Shown here in pieces: positions 1 to 11,120 of a stretch of DNA of 64,000 bases (within the stretch, counting starts at the first letter, position 1; every line of letters begins with the position of its first letter). The stretch covers positions 3,610 through 67,609 of the forward strand of contig KN817652.1 in assembly GCA_000827495.1 (NCBI GenBank), written 5' to 3'. Position numbers and translations under genes: made by a program. Source of the stretch: Hypholoma sublateritium FD-334 SS-4 (lineage: Eukaryota > Basidiomycota > Agaricomycetes > Agaricales > Strophariaceae). Below the pieces are notes generated by a model that was not told where the DNA came from, made no database searches, and saw nothing but the letters and a program-made list of their open reading frames with translations.

Positions 1-271
1 GGTCCCGACGGATCGTCGTCTTGGACACTCAGTTCACGGTATCAGCAGAAACTGGGCAATCCTCGTCCAAACGAGATTGATTAATTCCAGGCTACATTTC
101 TTGCGGCCCTGACACGATCGGCGCCTGGTCAACCTTGTGGTATAGTATGTGTGTGCTTCTTTTTTTTGTCNTCGTCTTGCTCGATCCATGTGCTGTCTCC
201 GAACGTTCGAAATTGTTGTAGGTATATACTCTTGTACACTGTTGTAAGCGCGGACTTTAAATATAGTTATT
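1..271. other. upstream stretch before first gene
   Basis: No coding signal is visible. It contains a T-run around 160-168 and an AT-rich stretch with a TATA-like segment about 10-15 bases before the ATG at 272, so it is plausibly the promoter and 5' leader of the next gene. Confidence 0.3.
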
Positions 272-2367
272 ATGTCACCCGATGTTCTGAATGCCAGNGG
301 CCCAGCCTTGTCAAGTAACTACGCCCTTCCTTCCATGGATGCAGGGAGGTTTACAGGCTTCGACACATCCAGCNGAGGTAGTCGCATGCCAAGTCCAATC
401 CCCAGCTTTTATCCCTCTAATAANGCGCCCTTCAATTCTATCCCCCTGGCAAATGGTCAAAATTCCTTTGGAGCTGCGTCAAATGGCCCTCAGTTTCCTT
501 CAACGGCAGTAGGATCAAGTGTCGAAAGCATGGAGGGCTCGGGCAGTCATTACTCTAGGCCTTTTAGTGCTGCAGCATCAAGGATGGTACGTACCGCTGC
601 TGCGCGGAAGCTATTTGAAGTTAAATTAATGTACTATATACAGAGCTGGTCATCGTCGGATTTGGACTGGCCACGGCAAGGTACAGTGTACGAAAAACCC
701 CGTCATGTTCTTGAACGGGAGAACGCCGAACTGTTGAAGCAAACGATGGTATGGAAAGCCAAGTTTGAAANGCTTCAGTACGTCTGGCAATACTATTTTT
801 GCNCCCACCTCATTGATAATACCAGGTCAGCGTACAATCTCCTGCTTGATCGAGTGCCTATTCATACCGAGGCGGAGCNTCCAAAGCTCAATCACGAAGA
901 CTTCAAACAAATTGACTATTGGTTCAGACATCAATGGGTCTCTGCATCGGCAGACCGTATTATGGACTTACCTGCAAAGGCGGAGAACGAGAACGATGAG
1001 GAGGAAATGGACATGGAGGTAGAGGGCGAGACCAGTGAGGATATACGGCCCATATCCCCTGCACCGGGCGCCAAACGCNGTCAAGGTCGGTCTCGCGCTG
1101 GAATCAATGTAGCAATGCGTTATATTCAGGATAAAGATGGAAATGTTATCAGCGGACATCGCTCACGAGACATCNGAAACCATGCTCGGGCTGTCTTTGT
1201 TAGCTTTGCCACAAAAGGGAATCTGTTCTCAACTTGGGGGGAGGTTGACNTTATAAATCGCAGGTTATTCTTCAACGAAATGGCATCACGCTTTGAAGAG
1301 CTTCAATACTGCGACCTAGACTGGAAGGCTGAACAAATAGCAATTGACACGTTTCCGGGATGGAAGGTTACCTGGCTGAAGAAGCAGAAGAAGGGGAAGG
1401 GGTACGAACCGGAGCCCAACGCCGCCGCGAAGAAAAGGTCTCGTCGATTGTCGTCGGTTGAGGAACCCGACAAGCGACAGAAAGATTTGGATATCCCAGT
1501 TCCTTCAACCCCCNTCGTTTTTGAGGTAGCACGGTGTTCTTCCCACCGAATNGTACTCTCTGACAAATACTTTATACCAGCACCAAGTACCAAATGTCAA
1601 CATAATCCCAAACACTCCTATCAGGCCCCTCAGCACAGCGCCAGTATGCTACTTCTACCCATCCTTTCACTGAGTAATAACATCCAGTCCTACAACAGGG
1701 AAGTTCTGTGGTGCAAGATCATCAGCTTGGGACTGTGATGTACGATCCTACATTTCTACGTCCCAAAGCGCTGGACTGCAACTTCACGGTATGTCCATCG
1801 TAAATTTATCTCTTGATCGCTGTGCTAATAAAGCTATTGTTTGATTGCTTTCAACTCATAGATTACTAATCCTCTTGCCAAGGGCAATGAGGAGCAATTT
1901 GTGCCGCCTCCGCCTCCACACTTNGGTACCATGGGTTTTCCAAACGTCGTTGAATCATGTCCTCCACCGATTCCCGACAACTTGCAGGCTACGCAGCCTG
2001 CACCTGTCAAACGGCCCCGCACAGGAGCATCAAAAATGCGCCCTAGTAAGACGAGTTTCACAGCCAGGTATTGGTACATGTTCCGCTTTGTATACACCAC
2101 TCTGACCTCTTTGTATGAAGAAACCTTTGTGCACTTGACTGGGCCATTTCAAACTCAAAGGGAAGTACCGATGAATTTAGCACTTATTATGACGGTCTTT
2201 CGGCAGAGGCAAAGCNGGTGAGTTATCCTAGCCCACTTTGCGATACGCCGATACCTTCTTACATTATTTGTTTACTTTAGGTATGGGAAACATTATCAGT
2301 CGAGGCAAAGCAGTCGGGGAAGCCTCCGAGCGAATGGATCCTGGGCCGGCAGTCTGGGCAGTCATAA
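272..2367 (+). CDS. uncharacterised multi-exon protein, basidiomycete type
   Basis: I do not recognise a named domain. Exon 1 runs 272-586, exon 2 644-777 and exon 3 starts at 826; the introns at 587-643 and 778-825 begin GTACGT and end CAG, and the phases agree. Later exons are less certain (candidate introns near 1,525, 1,790-1,860, 2,070-2,150 and 2,219-2,280). The reading ends at TAA 2365-2367. The N-terminus is Ser/Pro/Gly-rich and probably disordered. The middle holds an acidic run of Asp/Glu after a Trp-rich stretch, then a conserved-looking block with the motifs GINVAMRYI, GHRSRDI and DWKAEQIA, followed by a Lys/Arg-rich nuclear-localisation-like segment around 1,380-1,480. Proteins of this make-up are common in agaricomycete repeat-rich DNA, so a mobile-element link is possible (inference). 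Several N calls lie inside the coding sequence and could hide breaks. Confidence 0.5.
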
Positions 2368-2793
2368 ACGTATTTCTGTCTATTTCTTTGTATTTCGCAT
2401 ATGTTACCTAGTGTGGTCTCAAATGGATACGAATAGAAATCACTTCGATGACATCATTTCTATTTCTGGGAATTTGTACCAAATTGTCGTACATGACATC
2501 CCCCCAAAATCAGCATAAAAGACATTTATTTCAAATTAGAATACATATCAGTGCAAAATAAATGCCCACAAATTAGTGTGCCTTGATTAGCCAGGAGCCG
2601 ATTTTGACCGGGTATGAGGTACTATGCTCCATGAAACGCACACTTCATAGATGAGGTAAGCTTCACGGAACGTACACTTCAAGGAACGTACACTGCATGT
2701 ACATGTACACCAATTTATTCATTGTATTTCCTTGCTACCTCCGGGAAGAAAACTGAAGACAAAGGGTTAATTTACTTACCATGGTGTTTGCCC
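2368..2793. other. AT-rich spacer
   Basis: No gene seen. Contains short direct repetitions around 2,630-2,700 (variants of 'cacttcaaggaacgtaca'), which lead into the minisatellite that follows. Confidence 0.4.
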
Positions 2794-3196
2794 GATGCAG
2801 TACATAGTATTCCATTGCGCTCGCTATTTTGATATGGTGCACAATATTCCATGCGGCTCACTCTATTGATACGGTGCACAATATTCCATGGTGCCCGCTC
2901 TCTTGATGCGGCACATAGTATTCCATCGCGCTCGTTCTCTTGATGCNGAGCAAAGTATTCCATCGAGCCCGCTATTTTGATGCGGNATAGAGTATTTCAT
3001 TACATTCGCTGATTTGATACGGCACACAAATATTTCATGGNGCNCGCTCNCTTGATGNGGCGCATAGTATTCCATCGCGCTCGGCTTCTTGATGCAGCGC
3101 ACAAATATTCCATGAGGCTCGCTCTCTTGATGCGGCGTACAATATTCCATGGCGCACGCTATTTTGATGCAGCGCAAAGTATTCCATCAAGCTCAC
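2794..3196. repeat. 37-bp minisatellite, about 11 copies
   Basis: The motif ATTCCAT recurs at 2809, 2846, 2883, 2920, 2957, 2994 (as ATTTCAT), 3032 (ATTTCAT), 3069, 3107, 3144 and 3181. Spacing is 37 bases, twice 38. Each unit also carries a cTcgCTcnnTTGATgcGG-like segment. Copies differ by scattered substitutions and several N calls. Since 37 is not a multiple of three, the array is unlikely to be coding. Confidence 0.93.
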
Positions 3197-4481
3197 TGAC
3201 AGCAAGCACAATGGAAGAAAAACCAAGAACTAGAATATCTCTAATAAATACTAGGGATCCCACTGGTACTTATACTAAGCTATGTATGTATCAGTGCAGT
3301 CCCATCGTCGCCCGATGGATGAAGGCATTTGATACCGGACTGATGGAATGCTATGGCACTATGGAAGAGATTAAGGATCATGCAGGGCCCCAGAGGGGAT
3401 GCGTATATGGGGCACTCAGCTTCCATCTGCGCTTGCTACCGTGGCTCTTCCATCGGGCATTTGTGCTTGTTGCTGGGGTTTCATACATGGGGTGGACATA
3501 CTATGGTGCGCAGCTGTCGTTCATTTCGCGATGTGCGACGGTAAGCGAGCGACGAGCTAGCGCGCGAACGAGGCGCAAGTCGGCGAAAAAGATAGTGAGC
3601 GTGATCCCTATATCCCGAGTATCACCGAATATCCCGAGTATCACCGAACCCGGGTCGAATCAACAATGGGTCCAACCCAACCGTGGCAGGTGCGTCTGGG
3701 TGCTATCCGATGGGCCAGAGAAAAGAAGCCAGGAGAGACCATCGAACGATGCGAGATCCAGCGGGGGTGGCCTCGGATAAAATTGTCAGAATAAACAAGG
3801 GGGCCTTGAGCTTCAAGCTGCATATACGGGCGCTTGTTCTGTCCATGCGCTGAGGCGCGCTGGACGAGCGCATTGCGTGCGCGGCCCGTAATTGTGAGAA
3901 TCAGAGGACGGGCTACAGCGATGGGTGCGTGCACGACGGTACTCGCGCGTGCGGCGCCCGGCAACGCTTCTCCGAGCGACGGTAATATCTTGGCAAATAC
4001 GAGGTGCGGCGTCCTTGTTTATGTAATTCTGGTGGCTCTAAAGTCGCACACCAGCTCTAACCAAGACGACAAGCAGATTCACGAATATAGCTACATACAT
4101 CGGGTGGCGTAGAGTAGGCAGAAGCAGACAGACAGACGTAGACGTACATACATGTGGGTAAGCAAGCAAGCAGGAGAGATCAGATATGGCAGCAGTGGGA
4201 TGGATGAGGGCGATGGCATGCGGAGGGATGGGGCTGGATGGGCAGGAGAGGGAGGGGGCAGTGGGTATCGCGGCGAGGAAGCGGATATATGTGCCGAGGC
4301 GGGATAGGGATGTGAAAGCGTGACGATGAGCGACAGACAGATACGGAAGCAGAGATAGAAAAGAAGAAATGAAAGAAAGAAAAATAGATCGAGGAAAATA
4401 GAAAGAAAAGCAGAACGAGATAACCAAGACACCACGCCGACGACGGCGGCAGACCATCTCAGACCATACCCAGCGCACAGC
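3197..4481. other. intergenic stretch without supported gene
   Basis: Open frames exist on both strands but none has intron borders or a recognisable protein. A 17-base direct repeat (atcccgagtatcaccga) occurs twice in tandem near 3,610-3,645. The segment 4,095-4,440 is purine-rich on the plus strand and lies directly downstream of the minus-strand gene that follows, so it may be its 3' untranslated region. Confidence 0.35.
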
Positions 4482-7400
4482 CTACGGCAGCGCCAGCCCG
4501 CCGCCGAGACACAGCGGGCTCAGCGCCCCGGGGCTCTCCACGAGGCTCGCGAGGCTCGCCCAGCCCCCGCCCTCCCCGTCCCCTCTCCCCTCCTCGCCCT
4601 CGCCATCAGGCAGAAGCTCCTGGCGCAACGGCGACCGCGGCGTTTTCGCCCGGCCCCCGGGCGGCGGCGGCGCCTCCCCGCACGCGGAAGCGGTCACCGA
4701 CGCAGACGACAGCGCCGTGCACGCGCGGGCCGCAGGCTGCGGTGTGCCAGAGGGGACGGCGGGCTGGGTAGTCGGGGCGGGCGACCACGTCCGTGCGCGC
4801 GCGGGGCGGCGGCGCGAGGCGTCCGCCTGGCGTGCCAGGACCATGCTCGCGACGAGCCGGTCGACCGCGGCGGGCTTGCAGCAGCGCGCGGGTGGGCTCG
4901 CGCTGTCGGTCGCCTTCGCACCCGGCGCCGACGTCGATGCATCTGCGTCGAGCCCGAGCTTGACGCGCAGCAGCGCACCGAGCTCTCTCGCCTTCTCCCG
5001 ATCGCGCTCGCGCTCCCTATCGCCTGCGCCGCCGAACGCCGCCGTACCTGGACCGTCGACGCCACCTGCACCCACATCGACACACCCACCGGGGCTGAAG
5101 ACGACGCCGAGCGACCCCGCGCGGTGTCTTTGCCGCAGCGCAAGCACCCGCCGCGCCTCGCCGTCGGGCGGGAGCGCGGCGAGCGCGCGCGCGAACGCTG
5201 CGTCGCTGTCTGCGTCTGCGTCTGCGTCGCGTTTCGGGTCCCAGTCCCCTGCGTCCAACGGCGAGGGAAGGAAGTACGCGTCCATGTCAAGCTGCAGCCC
5301 AAGCCCGCCGCCAACGTCCCACACGGTGCGCTCGAACGCTGCGCGGAAGGGTTCTCTCTCCTTTTCCCTCGGCCTTTCGCCTTCGCCATCCACTTCTACT
5401 TCCCCTCCCACACCTCCACCCACACCCACATCCACACCCGCACCCACACCCCGCACAGCGCGCAGCCCAAACACATCGTCCGCCAGCGCAGGCAGGTCCG
5501 TCGAGCGCCGGCGCGACGGCGACGCGGGCGGCTCGCCCGCGCAGCCATCGCCTAGTCCAAGTATAGGCGCGAAGAGCGCCCACGGCGCCTGCGTGTCCGT
5601 ACCGGGCTGGCTTGGGAGTGTTGTTGTGCGTTGATTTGGAAGATGGGGTGCGGGTGCGGGTGCGGGTGTAATGCATGTGGGTTGGGGTGGGGATGCGGGT
5701 GGGGGTGTGGTGAATACAGGTAGGGTGCGTCTAGTAGCGCGTGGGGACGGGGACTGCGCGGGCGGCTCGGCAAGCGTTATGAACGTCCCCGGCGGCGGCG
5801 GCGGCGAATACGGGCACGACGCGCACGACGCGGATGTGCCCCCGGGCGCGAAGTTGGCCCCGTGCGCCGGCGTCCACGACGATGCGGGCGACGTGGGCGG
5901 CGGCGCACGAGGTTCTGTTTGTGTTTGTGTTTCTTGTTCTGGTGCTATTGATGATTCTGTTTCTGTTTTTGTGTCTGTCTCTTCTTCCGCTTCTCTTTCT
6001 CCTTCTCTTTCTGACCCCGACATCGCCCTCGTCAGATCCAGCGTTCCACGCGCACACACTCCCTCTCCCACGCTCGGAGAGTGCATATATGCGCCCCCTT
6101 CCTCCTCCAGGGCCTTTCCGCGCGACGCATTGCGTTGTGCAAGTCCTGCTGACTTGGTTATATGCGCGTCTACAGGTGTATGCGCGTCTGCAGGTGCAGA
6201 CGCAGACGTAGACGCAGCTTCAAGTTCAAATTCAGGCTCATCGCCCTGATCAGAGCCGACAGGCGCAGGCGAATAGCCAAAGGACGACAGCACTTCCAGC
6301 GCCTCCTCCTCCTCCTCGTCGTCTGGGGGCAGTTCCGCGTGGTGCTGGCGCAGCTCAATACCAGGCAACGGCGGTAGCTCGTCGGCCTCCTCTTCTCCCT
6401 CGCCAGCGGGCGGTGGTCGATCGTCCTCGTCCTCGTCGGGCGGCAGCGCCGCGTGGTGCTGATGCAGCTCAAGACCAGGCAGTGGCGGTAGATCGTCCTC
6501 GTCCTCGTCGGGCGGAAGCTCGGCGGGGGGCATCCACGGCGAGCGCATGCATATATCGGCATTGGGGTCGGTGGGGGGCGGCAGCTCGTCCTCGTCAGGT
6601 AGGTCGGCATGGGGCAGCCATGAGCGCAAGGATAAGTCAAAATCGGTATCGTCGGTGGCATGGGGGTATTCGTATTCATCCAGAGGTGGCAGGGCGCCCC
6701 ATTTCGGGAGCGGAGAAAAGGCGTTGAGGGGCGAAAGTGAGTTGGTATCATCATCGATTTCGTTGGTGTCGTTGACATTATCGTGGTTGGCGTCGCCTGC
6801 TGCAGGAAGCGGGGACAGCGGCGAAAGCGGGGACAGAAGCGCGTCGTCGTCGCTGAAGCGCACATGCAAGCGGCCCCGCGGGCGTGCGCGAGGCGCACGT
6901 CGCTCGTCCATGTACATGTCCATGACTTCGTCGGCGTACTCCGCGTCGTCCGCGAGCGCACCGCCGCGCGCGCACTCCGGGGAGAGCGACGCCATCGACG
7001 ACGCCGTGGAAGATGCGCCCGACGCAGAGCGCGAGGAGCGCAGCGAGCTCGCGGCGGAGCTGGAGAAAGACGCGGTGTCCTCGTCCGCGTCGAGGTCGGT
7101 CTCGACGGACGCGGGGCTCGTCCACAGCGCGCCGGCGTACTCCCGCGCGGCACTTTCGTCGTCGTCGTCGTCGTCGTCATCGCCCTCTTGTTCCTCCTCA
7201 TCTCGATCGAAACCGCCGAAGTCGCACCCCGTGCCGAACAGCGGCGCCCCGCGCACGACGCGGGCGCGCGGGCGCCACGGCTGGTACCGCGGGGCGTCGT
7301 CGCCGGGCGGGGCGAGCGGCAGCGGCGCCTTCTCCTTCCTGGTCGTCCACTGCACCGGGGCTGGCACGTGCCCTCCCGCCCGGCGGCCGGCGCCGGGGCA

Positions 7401-7580
7401 CCTCGTGGGGGTGGAGGATGGGCAGCGGACGCAGCGCGGGGGCGTAGGCGGGCGCGATGGGCGCGATGGGCGTGATGACGGGGAACAGGACGCTGTTGGA
7501 CCCGCGGAGCACGCAGGCGCGGGGCCGCTGGGCCCGGCGCCGTGCGGAACGGCGGCGGGGGGTGGGGGCGCCGTCGACAT
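4482..7580 (-). CDS. GC-rich low-complexity acidic/proline-rich protein
   Basis: A continuous frame of about 1,030 codons from an ATG at 7580 to a TAG at 4482. The frame stays open a further 87 codons upstream, but the 7580 ATG begins a more natural MSTAPPPP start. The protein is dominated by Pro, Ala, Ser, Asp and Glu, so it is probably largely disordered. Visible features are an Asp run (near 7,150-7,180), a Ser-rich stretch, 'LSPLSPLSP' repetitions, and three related acidic repeats of the type ELPPDEDEDDLPPLPG...LHQHHAAL (6,290-6,540). There is no catalytic motif. Between about 7,395 and 7,512 another minus-strand frame has a far stronger G/C third-position bias and reads like protein (LRGSNSVLFPVITPIAPIAP), which suggests two compensating frameshifts or base-call errors. 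Function unknown. Confidence 0.55.
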   Translation of the reverse strand: MSTAPPPPAAVPHGAGPSGPAPACSAGPTASCSPSSRPSRPSRPPTPPRCVRCPSSTPTRCPGAGRRAGGHVPAPVQWTTRKEKAPLPLAPPGDDAPRYQPWRPRARVVRGAPLFGTGCDFGGFDRDEEEQEGDDDDDDDDESAAREYAGALWTSPASVETDLDADEDTASFSSSAASSLRSSRSASGASSTASSMASLSPECARGGALADDAEYADEVMDMYMDERRAPRARPRGRLHVRFSDDDALLSPLSPLSPLPAAGDANHDNVNDTNEIDDDTNSLSPLNAFSPLPKWGALPPLDEYEYPHATDDTDFDLSLRSWLPHADLPDEDELPPPTDPNADICMRSPWMPPAELPPDEDEDDLPPLPGLELHQHHAALPPDEDEDDRPPPAGEGEEEADELPPLPGIELRQHHAELPPDDEEEEEALEVLSSFGYSPAPVGSDQGDEPEFELEAASTSASAPADAHTPVDAHITKSAGLAQRNASRGKALEEEGGAYMHSPSVGEGVCARGTLDLTRAMSGSEREGEREAEEETDTKTETESSIAPEQETQTQTEPRAPPPTSPASSWTPAHGANFAPGGTSASCASCPYSPPPPPGTFITLAEPPAQSPSPRATRRTLPVFTTPPPASPPQPTCITPAPAPAPHLPNQRTTTLPSQPGTDTQAPWALFAPILGLGDGCAGEPPASPSRRRSTDLPALADDVFGLRAVRGVGAGVDVGVGGGVGGEVEVDGEGERPREKEREPFRAAFERTVWDVGGGLGLQLDMDAYFLPSPLDAGDWDPKRDADADADSDAAFARALAALPPDGEARRVLALRQRHRAGSLGVVFSPGGCVDVGAGGVDGPGTAAFGGAGDRERERDREKARELGALLRVKLGLDADASTSAPGAKATDSASPPARCCKPAAVDRLVASMVLARQADASRRRPARARTWSPAPTTQPAVPSGTPQPAARACTALSSASVTASACGEAPPPPGGRAKTPRSPLRQELLPDGEGEEGRGDGEGGGWASLASLVESPGALSPLCLGGGLALP

Positions 7581-9015
7581 CTCTCTTCTCTCTTCTCTCT
7601 CAGGCTTCCGGGTCGGCGGGCGAGGTGCCTGCTCGCTGTCAGTGGCGCCACGGGCGGTGGGTGGGCAGAGGGACTCACAACGCGCTCTCATAGGGACGCA
7701 GCCATTGCTGGTGGGAGTGGCTGGCTGGCTGCTGGCTGCTGCCAGACGAACGAACGAACGAGGGCAGACGGTGGGAGGGATGACATAAGCTGACGGGCAC
7801 TGCCCCCGGCGCACGAGGCTGCTATTTTTGGTGGCGGACACCTTGTGTGCGCTCCTACTCCACCCGCAGCACAGTGCGGCCCGCCGCTGTCTGCAGAGCG
7901 CGGCCGCTCATGCCCATGCCCAGCAGAGCTCAAGCGAGTGCAGAAGGAGGAAAAAGTGCACCGGAAACCGGTGCGCACGCCTGTCAGCATTCTGCACGTC
8001 GTTCTGCGAAATTTATCTACCTGGCGCCTGCAGCACCTAGACTCTGACGACGCCACAGCGCATGCTCACGCCGGTCTCCGAGCGTGCCCGGCAGCGCAGA
8101 TTGCCGCCCGCCTCGGCGCAGCCGGAATTAAACCAGGGCTCGTTGTCCCCGATGTTGTATTTCCTTGTACGCGCAACCGCTCAGTGGGCGCCCAAGACGC
8201 TACAGCCCACTGATCACCGGCACCGCACGGTATGTGCCGAACGCACGCCGCGCCCACTGATCTCGCCCTCGCTGGCAATCCTCACCACCGAGCGCCCGCG
8301 CCAATGCCGCATCTCGGCGCGCGGCGAGAACAAGCGCTCATACGTCAGTGGACGCTGTTTATCTCGTCATGGATCACCTCTGAATCACCTCGCCGGGCGA
8401 CCCGCCGGTTCCGCACGCCCGGCACCACCGCCAATATGGAGCGCAACTCACAGCGCCGCCGGTAGGATGGATTAGTCCGGCGCGGTGCAGCGGACGGAAA
8501 TATCCGGCGCAAGGAATGGATCGCTCGCGGGCGTCTTTTATTCTAGGGTGCTGTCTGCTTGCGTCGACGCCACGAAAATACCATCATCGCGGAGATGCCC
8601 AAGTTAAGCGCCGTACCCGCGACTGCCCGCGGTTGGGTTGGACCCATGGCTGATTCGATTAGGATTCGATGAAATTCGCAAGACCAGGATCACGCTCGCT
8701 CTCTATGTCCCCGACTTGCGCCTCGTCCCGCTCGCTAGCGTTTCGCGCGCCTTCGCACGACTGAACGACGCCGGGAGATGGACGACGGCGGTCCTTCCGC
8801 CCACCGCCACATCACCCCGCCGTCCAGTCTGCGCTCACAGTGAGCCGCGCCGCGCGGCGGGTGCAGCCCACCCGCTGACACCTGCTGCTATGGATATCTG
8901 ACACTGACGATGCGCGCACGGAAAAATGCCCCGCCACACCCAGAGTCGGAGCTGTACGATACAGCGTTCCGCTGCGCCTTTCGCCTTCCATGTCCACACC
9001 TGTCGCGCATGATTT
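7581..9015. other. GC-rich intergenic stretch
   Basis: No supported gene. Overlapping open frames on both strands are expected from the high GC content. The part next to 7,580 is the likely promoter of the minus-strand gene (contains a CT-rich run at 7,580-7,600 and a short GAAC repetition near 7,748-7,760). Confidence 0.35.
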
Positions 9016-9860
9016 GTGCGCTTACTAGCACCGTCACGGGGATCGTCATCGACGGTGCGTGCGCACACCCGCTTTATTCCCTTTTTTGAGAAAATGCAGC
9101 TGAAAATCCACAGTGATCTTCATCGCGCGGCTGCGCGCCACCTTCTTCACGCACAAGGCCGTCCTAGTATTATGATCCCGCTCCTCGCCACGAAGGAGGT
9201 GCTCGCGATCGTGTGTGTGCTTTGTTCTCCATCCCCGCTCGAAATTCGTATGGCTAACATGCCGCCGCATTTGCGCTGGTTCGCAGCTCTCGGTCACCAG
9301 CGAGCCCTCCGGCTAGTCGGGTGCATCCTCGTCGGCGGGCCGCAGGGCAACTTGTGCGTGTTTCGACAGTTTCGTTCTTAACTGCTATGTAGTTATCCTC
9401 ATCTTCAACCTTGTTCCAGGCTCTTCACGGGCGTGTGGATCGCGCAGCTGTACTTCGGTGAGTCCCGTGCCCCGGCGCATGGAGAGAGGGTAGCGCTCAT
9501 CCACTGCGCAGATGGCACGGTCTTCGCGCTGACCGTGTACCGCGCGCCGCGGGGTGCGCTCGCTGATCGGCGTAATCGTGAGCGACGGTGCACCTCCGCT
9601 TCCCACCCGCTGCGCGCACCTGCTTATATACGCGCCGCCCGCACGCGCAAGGGTAATGTACTTCGCCGTGATCTTCTTCGCGGACCTCGTTAACGTGCTC
9701 ACCTTCCTCGCGCGTCGCCCGCGCCCCTCCTCTCGCGCAGCACGCGCTGCCCGCCCTCGCTCACCGCAGCTCGCGGCCGTACGCCCTTCTGTATGTACGC
9801 GTGCACAGCCCGCGCTGAAGGCCGTCAACGCGAGCTTCACCATAGCGTGCGTGCCCCCGC
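9016..9860 (+). pseudogene. decayed multi-pass membrane protein relic
   Basis: Fragments with hydrophobic, helix-like character occur in different plus-strand frames: TKEVLAIVCVLC (about 9,190-9,225), LFTGVWIAQLYFG (about 9,420-9,460) and VMYFAVIFFADLVNVLTFLA (about 9,655-9,715). The last resembles the penultimate helix of basidiomycete DUF6533-type membrane proteins (family knowledge, from memory). No single frame or set of clean introns joins them, and stops intervene, so I read this as a pseudogene. It could also be an intact gene with exons I failed to phase. Confidence 0.3.
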
Positions 9861-10326
9861 GCCGCCGGTTCCGGCAGCTGACGCGCTCTCCTTATATTGT
9901 ATCCGGCAGAAATCCACTTCCACATCTCCCGCTCCGCCAGGTACCGCGATGTGCTACGCATCCTGTGTGCCAGCGCACCCCCGCGCCCGAACGCCATCAC
10001 GCGTGTGGCGAACGCGTCGCAAGTGGATGGTGTCGCCATCACATGACCGTCGTAGACAACTCCGACGGCGACGCGTCACCTAGACCGAAGTTCGAACCAC
10101 CACATCAGGGAACTCGTGAGAATGTTGTAACTGGATACAACACGTTGTAATTGATGTAATTTGGTGTAACTGTTGTAATCTGCTGAAATGTTACAACAGA
10201 CCTTATGTTGGCAATATATGGCTAAGAGCAAATCTGTCATTGTAATAATGTGGTATCATCTTGAGTGCCAATGGTCATCCTCCGTATACATGGCTTCAGT
10301 TGGAATTGTGATATCTCAATTGATCT

Positions 10327-10348
10327 GTGTTATAACCGGTTATAACAC
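10327..10348. repeat. perfect 22-bp palindrome
   Basis: GTGTTATAACC followed directly by its exact reverse complement GGTTATAACAC. It sits in an AT-rich stretch that has other copies of the TTATAAC/GTTGTAAC motif nearby (10,128-10,190 and 11,130). It could be a hairpin end of a small inverted-repeat element. Confidence 0.85.
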
Positions 10349-10599
10349 CCTACACAATTATGGTAAAAAAGCAACATCAACTGTACTAAGTCTTGACTTG
10401 CATGCTGACCGAGACTCTCCGGGTCTTTAGCTTATATGTATGTTGTACTGGCCACTTATAACTGATTTACGGCGAATCGACGATGTTCCACCTCACTCGT
10501 GTTCTTGACTTATTATTTATGCACAGCTAATTATTGTATCGGACTCGCTTATGCCTTTAGACAACTTGCTCAATGAAAGTGACTTCAACTTAAATTTAT

Positions 10600-10685
10600 T
10601 TGCACCCCACGAGAGGCGAACTCAGCAGCGTGGACTTAAATTTGATGTGTTACCGGGACACTTCTTACCGCTACGCCATAAAACA
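10600..10685 (-). ncRNA. tRNA-like A/B-box pair, possible SINE head
   Basis: On the minus strand TGGCGTAGCGG (10,678-10,668) fits the tRNA A-box consensus TGGCNNAGTGG, and AGTTCGCCTCT (10,622-10,612) fits the B-box GGTTCGANTCC at most positions, with about 45 bases between. I cannot fold a full cloverleaf, so a working tRNA is unlikely. A decayed tRNA or the head of a tRNA-derived SINE is more probable. Confidence 0.3.
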
Positions 10686-11120
10686 TTTTAATGATGGGTG
10701 TCTGTACTATGACAGTATGAGTAGACAATGTTCAANTACAGGTTTTCGAANCTCTAGTATTTATTCAGCCGCTGGAAAACTGACTAAAAATTGGCCACTT
10801 TAAATAGGTAAAGTGAAGAACATGTAACAGTTCAGTGAACGCGTTCGCNAACTTTGTTCCCAGTGGATGAGATGTCCTCAAGTCCAGTGATGACACCAAT
10901 GTGACCAAATGATAATGCACAAATAATTCACTCGCAATATTTCACATAAATGGTAAGTTTTGATAAGGTATGTGTAATTATGGTATCTACTTTGTCAATT
11001 CTAGTCATCTTGGGATCACAAATATATAGCATTTAAATGGATGGTAGACGAACATAAGGGANTGCCAAGGGACTGCAATATTGCAAGATTCTGATCACCC
11101 GCCGTCAAAATTACAGCAAG

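Larger units (their letters stand above)
10085..11120. other. AT-rich repeat-like spacer
   Basis: Base composition drops sharply from the GC-rich block to the left. The start (10,120-10,200) is a cluster of short repetitions of TTGTAAC/TGTAATT with inverted GTTACAACA. It also contains the palindrome at 10,327 and the tRNA-like box pair at 10,612-10,678, listed separately. No coding signal is convincing. It looks like remains of a non-autonomous element. Confidence 0.4.

Noticed and set aside
2794..3196. CRISPR-like array (37-bp regularly spaced motif)
   Set aside because: The units are contiguous tandem repeats without unique spacers, and the DNA is eukaryotic.
4717..7475. Long plus-strand and second minus-strand open frames over the GC-rich gene
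   Set aside because: They are shadows created by the very high GC content; they are Arg/Ala-rich and have no independent coding signs.
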